Assembly: GCA_020809705.1 (NCBI GenBank)
Contig: CP085827.1
Span: 4,526,001 to 4,590,000 of the forward strand
DNA length: 64,000 nt
Direction: 5' to 3'
Source of the DNA: Calonectria ilicicola
Taxonomy: Eukaryota > Ascomycota > Sordariomycetes > Hypocreales > Nectriaceae
Shown: piece by piece, positions 10,149-20,800 of the stretch
Layout: each line of letters starts with the position of its first letter
How positions within the stretch are numbered: the first letter of the stretch is position 1
Program-made: the position numbers and the translations under genes
Notes under the pieces: model-generated
What the model was told of the DNA's origin: nothing
What the model saw: only the letters and a program-made list of their open reading frames with translations
The model's database searches: none

Positions 10149-11582
10149 TCATGCCGTCTCAACTCCTCGTCGGAGCTCTATTCGCCCTGACTTGCAGGTT
10201 CGAGGCATTTTTGTCCTTGGTGCATCGTTTTCATCAAGACCCGAAGTGAAAGAGACCTCTGATACACTACGCTTCATGGTTCCGAAAGGGGCCACGATGG
10301 CGCCCGCTGGTAGTTGGTCGTCGGTCCCAAGAAAATAATCAAATAGTACAGTAGGGTCTTTCTCATCTTTCTGATCAAGGTAGAGGTCGTGCTCCCAGCT
10401 TGATTCCAAGCCTTCCAGGTAAGCAGGAGATTGTCGAAGGAATTTCCAAGATAGTGTGTCATGCTGCATGGCGATGTAAAGCGAATCGAGTTTGCCGTTG
10501 GAGTCTACCACGGCACAATGGTTCCGGATAAAGTCTCTGTCGTACTGGCCGTTGGCGAGCCGAGGGTCAAGGGGTCGTAGCATAGGAAGACCTTTGAGTT
10601 GCGCAGCGTCGCAAAGTTTTGCTTGCAGCGGCATCCAGGGGCGGCCTTTTAGGAGGGAAGCGAACGCTCTTGACACGGCCGATGAGAATGATTGCGCATC
10701 GTCGCCTTCGACAGCCACCATTCTATGGAGGCCGCGAGAGAGGCACCTCTTATAGGCGGTAGTGTCCTTCTCGAAAGGGAATGGTTGCTCCTTGGATGGC
10801 ATTAGAGAAATGTGAATAGTCCATGGCCTAGATGATGCCGAGGACGATGAGGCTCGTGTCATGGGGATGGATGAAGGGTTCGGTTGTCGGTGTAGCTCAG
10901 GAGTCGCACCTGTGGAGAGCTGAATGGCATCAAATGATGAGTCAGTGGGTGATGCATCCTGAGGAGGCGAGAGTAATGGCTCGGCACTTTCAAGCTTTTC
11001 GATCCTCTCTTCCATCATCTCGTCGCTGTCCAGCAACTCGAGCTGGCGGTTTCGCATGTCATCCATGTCCTTGGTTGCTTGAGCAATTTGTTGGCTCTGA
11101 GCTTGGTAAAGGTCTTCTAAATCTTTCATGCGCTTCTGCAATTGCTCCACCATCTGCCAGGCGGCAAAGCTGTTTCGAAAGGATCCTTTAAGTTCGGCGA
11201 GGGCATCATCCTTGTTCCTCTCAACAGTCTCTTCCAGTTCGCTAACGCGGGCGACAACATCATCTAGCCTATCATGATCGTTGCCATGGGCACTATCCTC
11301 GAGATTTTGGAGTCGCTGCTTAATAGTCTCAATCTCAGCCCTGTTCTGGCCGGGCGAAGGGGCATCTGAGGAAGCCATGTGGAAGCACGACAGGTGCCCG
11401 CAGTGGCACGTGGCACCGGGCAGGGCTTTGTTATGATCAAAGCCCGAGCAGCCACAGCGCTGGCCCTTGAGCTCAGGAATCATCATGATGTAGCGACATT
11501 GTCCTTTGGGTAGATGAGAGTCGTCGTGGGGGGCAGTCGGCGTCGAGGCCGCAGGTGGTGAGCGGGAGGGAGAGGGCGGCAT
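10149..11582 (-). CDS. Unknown fungal protein with N-terminal Cys/His cluster and coiled coil
   Basis: Single-exon 477-aa protein that I cannot assign to a named family. After a Pro/Ser-rich start it has a compact Cys/His cluster: C29, C43, C45, H50, C59, C61, H63, C66 and H68 (QRCGCSGFDHNKALPGATCH, then CGHLSCFH). This looks like a small zinc-binding module. Residues about 80-205 form a long heptad-rich coiled coil (IETIKQRLQNLEDS, VARVSELEETVERNKDD, MVEQLQKRMKDLEDLYQAQS). A Ser/Pro-rich linker follows, then a C-terminal globular region (about 250-440) containing WTIHISLMPSKEQPFPFEKD and GRPWMPLQAKLCD. The tail has an RTKMPR basic patch that could be a nuclear signal. Start ATG at 11582. Zinc binding and oligomerisation are inferred from pattern only. 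Confidence 0.75.
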   Translation of the reverse strand: MPPSPSRSPPAASTPTAPHDDSHLPKGQCRYIMMIPELKGQRCGCSGFDHNKALPGATCHCGHLSCFHMASSDAPSPGQNRAEIETIKQRLQNLEDSAHGNDHDRLDDVVARVSELEETVERNKDDALAELKGSFRNSFAAWQMVEQLQKRMKDLEDLYQAQSQQIAQATKDMDDMRNRQLELLDSDEMMEERIEKLESAEPLLSPPQDASPTDSSFDAIQLSTGATPELHRQPNPSSIPMTRASSSSASSRPWTIHISLMPSKEQPFPFEKDTTAYKRCLSRGLHRMVAVEGDDAQSFSSAVSRAFASLLKGRPWMPLQAKLCDAAQLKGLPMLRPLDPRLANGQYDRDFIRNHCAVVDSNGKLDSLYIAMQHDTLSWKFLRQSPAYLEGLESSWEHDLYLDQKDEKDPTVLFDYFLGTDDQLPAGAIVAPFGTMKRSVSEVSFTSGLDENDAPRTKMPRTCKSGRIELRRGVETA

Positions 11583-12126
11583 TGGGGTTCTTCGAACCTA
11601 GAAGTCGATGGGTTACGGAAACGGGATACTTCGTCCATGGGAGGGTTGAGGGAGGCGGGAGAGAGATATGGGATGGAGCAAAGAGGATCCCGCAGCCGCT
11701 GGGGACAGGCGGGCGGCTCTAATCATAAGGCAGGCCGATGTCGAGATTCGTGCCCAGGGATGCTGGGGTTTAGCGATTCCGGGCCAAGATTGTTAGCAGG
11801 GTACGAGGGGCCCACGGGCGTGGAGGACGCGGGCAACTGCTGGGCCAGTGCCGGCGACAGCGACACGAGAGGTAGCGGACGGGTCGAGGATGCTGCAGGA
11901 GGCGTGTAGCGGGCTAGCAGAGAAGAAAGGAGGGATCCACTGCTGCGACGTTATCATCCGCTCTCGCCATCGCCATCCACGGCCAACCCACGAATCCCAG
12001 ACCGGTTGCGCCCGCAGACTGGCAGATGGCATCACGGCTCCCACGTCGAGACCCGCAGGGCCATGGCACCACAAGCAGCACAGGCAACGGGGAGGGTGGG
12101 GGCGCGCGCGAGGGAGGGCAGCGAGG

Positions 12127-12169
12127 CCCACGGGAAGCCCACGGGAAGGCCCACGATTAGTCCCACGGG
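12127..12169. repeat. CCCACG(GG) direct repeats at 11-12 bp spacing
   Basis: CCCACG occurs at 12127, 12138, 12150 and 12162, so the copies are spaced 11, 12 and 12 bp apart. Three are the full octamer CCCACGGG, and another exact copy lies at 11811. The near-helical spacing upstream of the 10149-11582 gene could mark a regulatory array or a simple tandem duplication. Confidence 0.5.
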
Positions 12170-12555
12170 TAGTCCGCAAGCTGCGGGAGGGAGGGAAGGG
12201 GGGCGGCGCAACAAGCAGGCAGACCTAAAGGGAACCAAGAGGACACCAGGAACCCGAGGGACCCTGATAGCGCATGGGTCTTGATTTGCTGGGGCGGGAC
12301 TGACGCGAAACCCTGCCTTGCGTTTGTCTGATATGAGAAAGGCGTTGTATTGCGCCTTGAGGGTTCTTTTCAGCAAATGGTGGGTAGCAAAGCAGGTGGA
12401 TGCGCATGTGGGTGAGAGAGGGTGCATGTACGTACTAGAAACGTGTGGTGGTGGTGGCTTGATGCCCTCGTCGTTGTGCTGGTCGAGGACAATAAACTAG
12501 TGGGTTTTTTTTTGTGGCAGGCAAAAATTTTTCTTCGTTCTTTAGGGGAAGGAAT

Positions 12556-12577
12556 AAAAAAAAAAAAAAAAAAAAAA
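12556..12577 (+). repeat. A22 homopolymer
   Basis: An uninterrupted run of 22 A lies in the intergenic region upstream of the 10149-11582 gene. Homopolymers of this length are unstable in copying and sequencing, so the count may vary. Confidence 0.8.
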
Positions 12578-13916
12578 GTAGCCAAATAGATAATCTAGGC
12601 GTCCTGCACCATTGGGGGCATCTTTGGGGGCCGGCTCACGGGCGTAAACGGGCGAAGGGGACGGCGCTGCACCTTGGCTGCCGGGGTGCGAAGCCCTGCT
12701 GGATCATGATTGTTGATCGTGGTCAGGCCAACGATGGTGATTGACGGAGCCATAGCCGGGCTTGAGACAAGACAAGACGTCTGCGGGTACATCTGTGGGA
12801 CTCCAGCTGATTGATTATTGATTGATTAGGTCGCAGGAGCCATCAAGGCTCCTCCGCAGTAGTACCCCCACACCCTCTTCAAACCCTCTCAAATTTTCTC
12901 GCCGCTCGTCAGGCCGACTCGCTGCTGGGCCTGCGGTTACGTTTCCCGGCTCCCCCTCCGCCCTCCCCTCCGCCCTCTCCGGGCTGGTCTGCCTTTCCGG
13001 ACGTGGATTCTGAAGACACATTCACACACACATCCTCCCACGCCATTGACAACCCCTGTAGCCCGGGCTTGTCCCTGTTAGTCCCGTTCTGGCACTGCTC
13101 GCTGTGAGTTGGCGGCGTTTTCTCGGTCCACTTTCGCCCTTCTCTTTGTAAGTCGGTACGTAAGGTAAATAGCTGTTCGCAGCGATCGGGCCCCATCGAC
13201 CCCAAAGCGATGCTGGGGTGTTTATTCAAGGAAAATTAGATCTGCTCACGCGCTTCCGAACACCGGACACGGCCCCTTGTCGCGAGAATTTGCTCGCGTC
13301 AACAGCCTCTTGGCGACCGGCTGTAGCATATCCGTCGTATCTTGGTGTTTCAAGCCCTCTGGCCCGTGCCATTTGCTCATCCAGCCTGACAAGCACGATA
13401 GCATGGCTGTAAGACCGTCAATCCGGGTACGTATCTGCGCATCACTCAAGCGCGGGACAAGGGTGTTGTCCCTGCATGACTTATCATCATGCTTCGCCCG
13501 CTGGTTATCTCAAGGGCTCAGGCCCAGCGGCGACTTGTCTCTGTCTTGTTCGCAGCGGGCGGTATGCAGCGTACCGCATGTGGACCAGGGCTCTGTGCGT
13601 GCGGGCACTTTGTTTTTTTTTCCTGGCGTCTTTTTACGGAAGCACAGGACCGTGGGACCCTGACAACCCTGGTCAAACGCACACCGTCACGCCCTGTCAT
13701 CCATTCGCGCTCATAAGAGTGGGCAGGCAGTGGGCGGTGGACTGGTGACGGGAGAGGCTGTGGCTTCAACAGGTTCCAGGTCACAAATTCGACTCTCTCA
13801 GCAGGGGTTGACTGCGTCCACGTGCTCTGTCCGATAACGGGGACCCAGTCGACGTCCTATTGTGATTCCACATGCAATCTAGCCGACCGGCTGCCAAGTT
13901 GCAACACCCGGCCATC

Positions 13917-14857
13917 ATGGGGTCCTTTGGGACCGCAGTTACATCATTGCTCGAGACATATACCAAATGTTTATCATTACTCAGGAGTCATCGCGACGAC
14001 ACGCGAGATGGGGGTGATGACGCCTCGTCTGACAGTCTCCAGTCGAGTCTGAACAGTTCCCTGCGCTCTGATCGAGCCCGAGTGCGTCGCGCTTACTCGT
14101 CTCACCTTTTACAAAATGGGTCTCGGTTCGAGAAAGGCGATGGTGAGTTTTGTCCATGTGTATCTGCAAACCCACGTCGCTGTGCATCTAAAGTAAATGC
14201 CTGCCAGTTGCGTCACAATCGGCATTAAAACAGATCGTAAAGCGGCTCACCGCTGCCCTAGACAAGGTTGTCCGGAGCTTTGGAAGCCGTGAACCTCCGG
14301 TCCTCGACTATAACTCCTTATTAGCTCTATCTCACGGGACAAGCCTCGACGCTGTACGCACCATTGAGGACTTGTCTCATCGAGTCAGTTCTGGCGCAAG
14401 CTCTGGCGCAAGCTCTGGCGCAAGCTCTAGCAGCTCGCGACGTAGCGCGGTGAGCAAGGGTAAGAAGAAACAGGGTCGACGTCATCCCCGCCAGTCGGAC
14501 GGCAAGTCAAAGAAGAAGCTCAAAACTGGTAAAACTCAAGGTAAAAGTGCCAAGGTCAGATCGAAAAAGAATAGAAGTAAGAGTAAGAGCTCGGTGAGCT
14601 CTTCGTCGGCTCGGTCGTCAAATCGGCATCGCCAGAAAGCATCACGGACCCAGGAGCCTAAAAACACGACTACTGCGACTGAGAACCGAGTCTCTCTAGT
14701 AACTATAGCTTCTGACAGCACGAAACTTGGGGAAATTCGACGGCGAGCATCAAGACAAGGATTGAGGAATGCAAGCGCGACATATCCGTTGTACATGTAT
14801 CCCCCCGAGGAGGGAAAGAAGCGCAAGAAATGGTGGAAAGTCTTTGAAAGCGATTGA
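13917..14857 (+). CDS. Unknown basic Ser/Lys-rich fungal protein
   Basis: Predicted 291-aa protein from exons 13917-14142 and 14208-14857, with a 65-nt intron (GTGAGT...CAG). The join gives the continuous stretch RFEKGD-VASQSALKQIVKRL. A later AG at 14233 would break frame and discard ALKQ. The N-terminal half (about 1-130) is helical and looks like the conserved part: MGSFGTAVTSLLETYTKCLS, LRSDRARVRRAYSSHL, IVKRLTAALDKVVRSF, and SLDAVRTIEDLSHRV. The C-terminal half is low-complexity and highly basic (KKK, RSKKNRSKSKSS), beginning with three perfect 12-nt repeats that encode SGAS. I believe similar proteins occur in other Hypocreales, but I know no function. An in-frame ATG at 13872 would add 15 residues; 13917 gives the more natural start. 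The basic tail suggests nucleic-acid binding or nuclear location, by inference. Confidence 0.75.
14390..14425 (+). repeat. Three perfect 12-nt coding repeats (SGAS)x3
   Basis: The unit TCTGGCGCAAGC is repeated three times without change at 14390, 14402 and 14414 and encodes Ser-Gly-Ala-Ser in the linker of the unknown basic protein. Perfect identity suggests recent slippage, so length polymorphism between strains is likely. Confidence 0.85.
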
Positions 14858-15239
14858 TACTCGGGCAGGTCCCGCAACATGCCTTTGAGTTTGTGCGAAG
14901 CTGGCAGGAAACCATGAGGCTCAAAGGAATATCACAGACCAGTGCGAATTAATGGAAATTATTACTATACACTGTGAAGGCTACCACAGCCCAACCTGAA
15001 TTGATGAGCCCCGCTGTCCAAAAATCCACACAATATGCCCCGCCACCACGTTACCTCGAATTCACTGTGCGCATAGACTGACGACGGACGACATCAGCAA
15101 GATACGTCTCCTCAATACCAGGACTAGGCGACATCGTCGCCAGAGTCAGATAGCCTCGACATCCTCGTCGTTCCCATCATCCCATCATCACCATCGGCGC
15201 CGGCTGTCCTGGTCATGAATTGGCCCTCGTAGAGACAAC
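14858..15239. other. Intergenic spacer and SRP72 promoter/leader
   Basis: This 382-bp gap lies between two plus-strand genes. I see no coding sequence. The last 80 bp before the SRP72 ATG are rich in CATC/CCATCATC motifs and probably form the transcribed leader. Confidence 0.4.
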
Positions 15240-17231
15240 ATGCCTCAAGATCCTGCCACTGCACTCAGCGCTTTGCTGCGGGCGTCCTCTATCGAAGACC
15301 ACGATGAGATTCTCAAGGCTGCTAATGCTGCCATCAAGGCCAACAAATCCGATGTAAATAGCCAACACACCCGCGTTGTCGCCCTCCTCAAGCTCGACCG
15401 CTTCGACGATGTCCTGCGCGCCATTGATGAAGGTGGCACGAAACTGAACGCACAATGCGTTCTCGAGAAAGCCTACGCCCTCTATAAGACGGGTAAGCTT
15501 GATGAAGCTACGGGAGTCCTTCGGGCTGCCGGGTTGGACAAGAGAAGCTTCAGCCATGTAGCTGCTCAGGTCGCATATCGTGCTGAACGTTTCGACGATG
15601 CTCGCTCCATCTACAGTCGTATTCTCGACACCGACGCCGCCAGCGAGGAAAACGATCTCTCCATCAATATCCGCGCAGTTGCTGCTCAGTTAGAGTGGTT
15701 GGGGTATGCTTCCGCAAACCCATCGGCAGTTCAAGATTCCGATGGTTTCGAGGTTTGCTACAACGCTGCTTGTGCCTGCATCGCCCGGGGCACTCTCGAC
15801 GATGCCGCCAATCTGTTACAGCGCGCAATCAGGCTTTGCGACAATTCTGAGGACCTGACAGATGAAGACAAGGAGCTGGAGATGCGTCCTATTCTAGCAC
15901 AACAGGCATTCGTATACGCCAAGACAGGAAAGCTTAAGGAGGCCCTCGACCTGTACAATTCGCTTATCAAGCCAAGGTGCGTCTCCACCAACTCTAGTTA
16001 TAGCTTCCACAATTCATCGCTAACCGCATTCTCAAATAGCGATGACGATCCCGAACTTACAATCGTCGCCAAAAACAATATTCTAGCACTTGATACGGAA
16101 GTTGAGAATCCTTTCAAACTCCAACGAAAGTTTGAAACAATAGCGGAAAATGACAAGACGTCCAAGTTTTTCAAGCACCAAGAAAATATCCTCCACCGCA
16201 ACAAACTAGTTGTAAACTTACAAGCATCCAAAGCGCCAGGAGTGAAGGCTAGCACTGGTACTCTGCTTCGCGAAGCAGAGCATCCTACGACCTCCGCTGA
16301 CATCAATATTCTCTCTGTTCTCAACGCCGCTGCTACTGCCGAAGGAGCAACCGGGAAACAGCTAATCCGAAAGCTTCAGGGTCTGGCGAACAAGAGACCC
16401 AACGACGTTGGCCTTGTCTTGGCCATTGTCCAAATCCAACTAGATGGCGGTCATACCGGTTCAGCTCTGTCAATTTTGGAGTCGTTCCTGGAGCGTCTAG
16501 AGGCTTCCGAATCAGCAGAAGCTGTAGATGTCCGATTTTCTGCTGGTCTCGTTGCCCTCTCTGTTGCCCTCTCCCGATCCCAAGGGCGAGGGTCTTCTGC
16601 CAAGTCTGAACTGGTAAAAGCGGCGGCGCACTGGCAGACGCGTCCCTCTGGATCCGGTGCCTCGCTCTTGGAAGAAGCCGGCGTTGAACTTATGAAGTCA
16701 TCAAACACCCAAGACCTACAACTAGCTGCTGCTTCATTCCAAAGACTGCTTAATGAGCAACCAGAATCCGATATTGCCGCGGCCGGTTTAGTAGCCGCCC
16801 TGGCCCCTTCAAACCCGTCATCGGTACAGCAGCATATTGAAAAGCTCCCGGAAGTTGATGTTCTTATTCAAGGAGTGGATATCAATGCTCTTCTTGAAGC
16901 AGGCATCGCTACTGTCGCCAAATCTGCCCAGGCTGGCAAGCGATCTGCCCCTCAAGAATCAAGCGAGAAACCCAAGAAGAGGCGCAGAAAGATACGGCTG
17001 CCCAAAAACTATGTCGAAGGCACCAAGCCGGACCCGGAACGTTGGCTCCCTCTGCGGGACCGCTCATCGTACCGACCCAAGGGCAAGAAGGGGAAGAAGA
17101 AGGCCGGCGAGTCGACTCAAGGAGGCATCGTCAAGGAGGAGGAGACACTCGAGTTGGTTGGTGGTGGCGGCGTCAAGGTGGAAAAGGCACCTCCACCAAG
17201 CTCCAAGAAGAAGAAGAAGGGCAAGAAATAG
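15240..17231 (+). CDS. SRP72: Signal recognition particle subunit SRP72
   Basis: Single-exon 663-aa SRP72, the largest SRP protein, which binds SRP RNA together with SRP68 and supports co-translational targeting of secretory proteins to the ER. The N-terminal two thirds consist of tetratricopeptide-type helical repeats, for example CVLEKAYALYKTGKLDEATG, VAAQVAYRAERFDDARSIYS and LAQQAFVYAKTGKLKEALDL. The C-terminal SRP72 RNA-binding domain is at about 574-613: KKRRRKIRLPKNYVEGTKPD followed by PERWLPLRDRSSY. A lysine-rich tail ends in SSKKKKKGKK. Length and domain order match fungal SRP72. It converges with the Sec7-PH gene, with about 600 bp between the stop codons. Confidence 0.95.
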   Translation: MPQDPATALSALLRASSIEDHDEILKAANAAIKANKSDVNSQHTRVVALLKLDRFDDVLRAIDEGGTKLNAQCVLEKAYALYKTGKLDEATGVLRAAGLDKRSFSHVAAQVAYRAERFDDARSIYSRILDTDAASEENDLSINIRAVAAQLEWLGYASANPSAVQDSDGFEVCYNAACACIARGTLDDAANLLQRAIRLCDNSEDLTDEDKELEMRPILAQQAFVYAKTGKLKEALDLYNSLIKPRCVSTNSSYSFHNSSLTAFSNSDDDPELTIVAKNNILALDTEVENPFKLQRKFETIAENDKTSKFFKHQENILHRNKLVVNLQASKAPGVKASTGTLLREAEHPTTSADINILSVLNAAATAEGATGKQLIRKLQGLANKRPNDVGLVLAIVQIQLDGGHTGSALSILESFLERLEASESAEAVDVRFSAGLVALSVALSRSQGRGSSAKSELVKAAAHWQTRPSGSGASLLEEAGVELMKSSNTQDLQLAAASFQRLLNEQPESDIAAAGLVAALAPSNPSSVQQHIEKLPEVDVLIQGVDINALLEAGIATVAKSAQAGKRSAPQESSEKPKKRRRKIRLPKNYVEGTKPDPERWLPLRDRSSYRPKGKKGKKKAGESTQGGIVKEEETLELVGGGGVKVEKAPPPSSKKKKKGKK

Positions 17232-17832
17232 AGTACAGTCGCCCTGCCCGTGCAACGCCGCCACGTGCTGCAAAACCCATGTGGGCAATAAATGGAACGG
17301 CACGAGGGAAAGCAATCCAGGTAATCCTTTGGGCTTTCACGGATTGGAAACCTACTGTCATAACAGAAATAAAAAAGAGAACATTCTTCACATCGCTCGC
17401 ACTCATCACATAACTGACCCAAAGAGGAGAAACAAGATTGAGGCACAAATGACAGTGTTTGAATTCTACGCTTACTTTTTTTGGGCTCCGCCAAACGCGT
17501 CAAACAGGATTTCCCCTCTCCCCTGGAAACAAACAGGATAATAATAAAAAGGAGAAAAGGGGTTTCGAGGGAGAGTAGGAAAGTAAAAGAAAAGTTCTAG
17601 ATACATGTCCTCATTGAAGCCGGCCCGCGGTCTGCGTATCGTGATAAAAAACTACACAGCCGAGAGCTCTTTTCGACTCGTAGCGGCCTCTTTGTTTGTC
17701 CTTTTTTTTCACCCCTCGCAGAACCAAGCATGCCCAAAATATGCTCTTGCTTGCGATTCTATTTCCCAACAAACGCTAAATAACACAAATACATGTCCAC
17801 AAGAAAAAATCACCTCCATCTGTGTGAAGATA
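17232..17832. other. Convergent 3' intergenic region
   Basis: This 601-bp region separates the stop codons of SRP72 (+) and the Sec7-PH gene (-). It is A/T-rich with several short A or T runs, as expected of fungal 3' untranslated regions. No gene is visible. Confidence 0.4.
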
Positions 17833-20800
17833 TCATGCGTTCACTGCTTGGACTGGGCGGCTAGGCAATTGCTCCACATCCTGGATCGACTCTCGATCAG
17901 AGTCGCGACTCTCAGGCTCCTCATCCTTCTTTTCGCTGGCGTCATCTACTTCTTCGTCTGTCTCTGTCTCCATTGGCGGGAGCGGGCTCCGGCGACCGTC
18001 CGAAAAGCTCACGGCTACCTCGCTCTCAGTGTCTGAAGGTATCGTCAGTCTTCCTCCAACGGAAGCGCTTCTAACAGCCTGGGCAGTAGAGTACTTTCTG
18101 TGAAGCTCTCGAAAGCTTCGGGCCGTAGCAGTACTTGCGCTAGCAGCCGATTCACGTCGCTCCCTTGACTCTATCGTCTCCCCAACGATGGAGTAGAAAT
18201 CGTCTTCGCTCGCGGTTGGGGAAACTGGCGGCTCCTGCTGCTGTGCTTGCTTTCGTGCACGAAGAGAGTCATCTTGTGACATACTCTGCAGCTCGCTTCC
18301 AAAATTGATGACTGATGCCTTTTTCCCGTGGACCACGAAGCTACCAGACCCTCTTGAGAGCGTCGTCTCGCCAGCCTCATCTTCTCCTGTTCCATTATAA
18401 GCTGGTTCCTTGCCCTTTCTGCTACGATGGTGGGAAAGATGACCGGCGCTCTCTCTAAGAGTTCGTTGGAGACTTCGCCGAATCTTATTCCTCTCGAGCC
18501 TATCCTTATCGATAGAAGCACCACGGTCACGTCCGTTGGCGCTAGTTGATGTTATGATCTTGTCAGTTGGATCCCGGCTCGGTCTGGATTCTAAAAGACC
18601 AGCTTGTTCCAACAAATTCCGCTCATCGGCGTCAGGATCGTCAGAGTCCTCATGTTCAGTCCGTCCTGACGGCGACTTAGCATCCTCATCTTGAGAGGGG
18701 GCACTCACTTGAGGAGCAGACGAAACAGTGTGAATAGGCGATCCTGCGACACTCGAAATAGAACCATGCCTCGTGCTTGCGGCATCGGGTCTTACATGGG
18801 ACAAACTATGTCGATGATGTGCCGCAGTTTGTGGTGGAGTTTGGAACACTGTATCCGTTGGCGACGGAAGACCTCCACCCACCTCCACAGAGTCAGAAAT
18901 ATTGGCCAAGGGAGGTTCTGTGGGTGTTCTGGGAGCAGCATCGGTTCCAGAGTGCTGGGTTGATCTTGAGCCTCTGCGATTGTGGTTCGGACGGGGTGTC
19001 GGCGATCCCGTCCTGTAAGAGTGGCGGTTCGATGCCTGTTTGGTGGGTGTGTATGCTGAGTTTTGTGTCGGATGCTCGTCTTCTAGATCCTGCACAAGAA
19101 TGTCTCGATGACATTTTTCCCTCCAAATGTTCATGCGAGTCCACTTCAATTGCGCAGACATGCGAGCCGCCGCAGATATTAGTTGATCTCGCGTTCTAGG
19201 CTGAATTGGCGCCAGAATTTGCAGATGGCGTGCGTTTCTCAATTGGTCATCAAGCTGTTTTTGGCATTCTTGCATTTTCTCTTCCGCCTCTGCAATTTTC
19301 TGTTGCATAACTTCACGGCGAGCGGCTGAGATATCCTCAGCCATCTTGTGATCGATACGGCTTCGAGCAATGGACACCAGGCCCGTTGGGGTCTGAACCA
19401 GCTGCGTTCCATCAGCGTTGTCAAGCCGTCTCATGCCACGACGGCCCTGCCCGTCATAATTGCCGCCGATGACACCGCGCATCCTTACACCGGTAGTCCT
19501 AAAGGCAGCAGCGTAGTTGAGCTTTGCAAGCCAGTCATTCAACTCCTCCTCGTTGTCAGCCAAAAGAACTTCCTCTAAGCCGCCCTGTCTCACGTAAACA
19601 AACGCATTCTTGTGCTTCTTATACGTAGTATCAAGAAGAGCGACGGCGCCTTGTGTAGACATAAGGCCATCCGGTTTGAACTCTTCCAAGGGCGGCTTGA
19701 AAATCAGAGGGATACCATCATTGCCTGCTTTGATGTGGTTATCATACTGATGCATCAACGACTTGACCCAACTTGTATTTCTGAAGAAGTAGAGCTGGGC
19801 ACCAGTGAGAATTGCGCCCCATTCTTGCCAAGGTGATCGCGCTTTTCGCTTCTTAATATCCTTTCTCCACAACAACCCAACTTTGGTGATTTTAATGTCC
19901 ACGATGCCGGGGTGTGCTTCTTCAGGATTCAAGGAAGTCTGTTCCGACATGAATGCATCGGGGCGCGATCTTGCCGAGACAATCTGCAGAACACCGGTTC
20001 TAAAAAACGTCTTTTGTAGGTCTCTCAGATCCAGGCGAGATGCGGAACCGAGATAATTATAATGGTCTTCAAGATGCATAGCATCCTTCAGATTAGGGCG
20101 CAGGGCATCCAGGTTTCCATCGAGAATTAGTGTATATGGGTCGATGGGCTCCTTTATTGCTCTTTTGGCCGGGTCGTGGGATGAAGAAGGAAGCAGAGGC
20201 TTGCGCCTAGATCTGTGGGAAGCAAAACGATCGCCATGTTCGAAATCGTCCTCAACATGAATAAATGGGGTATATGTGATGTTGTCGTAAAAGCACTCTA
20301 AAACGTCGTCAAAGACACCCTCCCCGCGTGTGTTCTTCAAATAGTCAGGTTTTTGCATCTTGTGCTTATTGTTCTTGTTGAAGACATCAGTGTGGAGAAT
20401 GAGAAGAGAAAATGCAATAAAATACGCCTGGTCTGGGGATGAATAAACGCCTGGGTTGCACTCGTGATAGCGGTTTGCAAACGATTGCAGGAAACGGTCT
20501 ATCTGCTGCGTCTCTTTTGGGAGTTCGGCTTCCATAAGGAGCTTGCGGATGCACATGTCCATCGGATCGCCAAAGAAACTAAAGCTGCGCATATAACTTC
20601 GCAACACAGATAAGAAGAAGGGGTCTGGGTTTTTGGCCAACGTGGAAGCAATAATTCCTCGGCTTGCTACATCTTCGAGATATACCAAATACTTGGCTGC
20701 GGACTCGTCCCCCCGACGCTCTGGCAAGACAAATGACTCCCTAGCCAACTGGAGGGAATTATTCTTAGACGCGATTGAGCCAGGTGTAGTAGGAGTCAGC

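Larger units (their letters stand above)
11583..13916. other. Divergent intergenic region with short repeats
   Basis: This 2.3-kb interval separates two divergently transcribed unknown genes. It is GC-rich and repetitive near 11800-12200, with four CCCACGGG octamers. It also has a 22-bp A run at 12556-12577 and pyrimidine-rich sequence near 12870-12980. Many short frames occur on both strands, but none looks like protein. It probably holds both promoters and leaders. Confidence 0.4.

Noticed and set aside
14208..14233. Acceptor at 14233 for the intron in the unknown basic protein gene
   Set aside because: It breaks the reading frame; the acceptor at 14207 restores frame and the continuous SALKQIVKRL helix.
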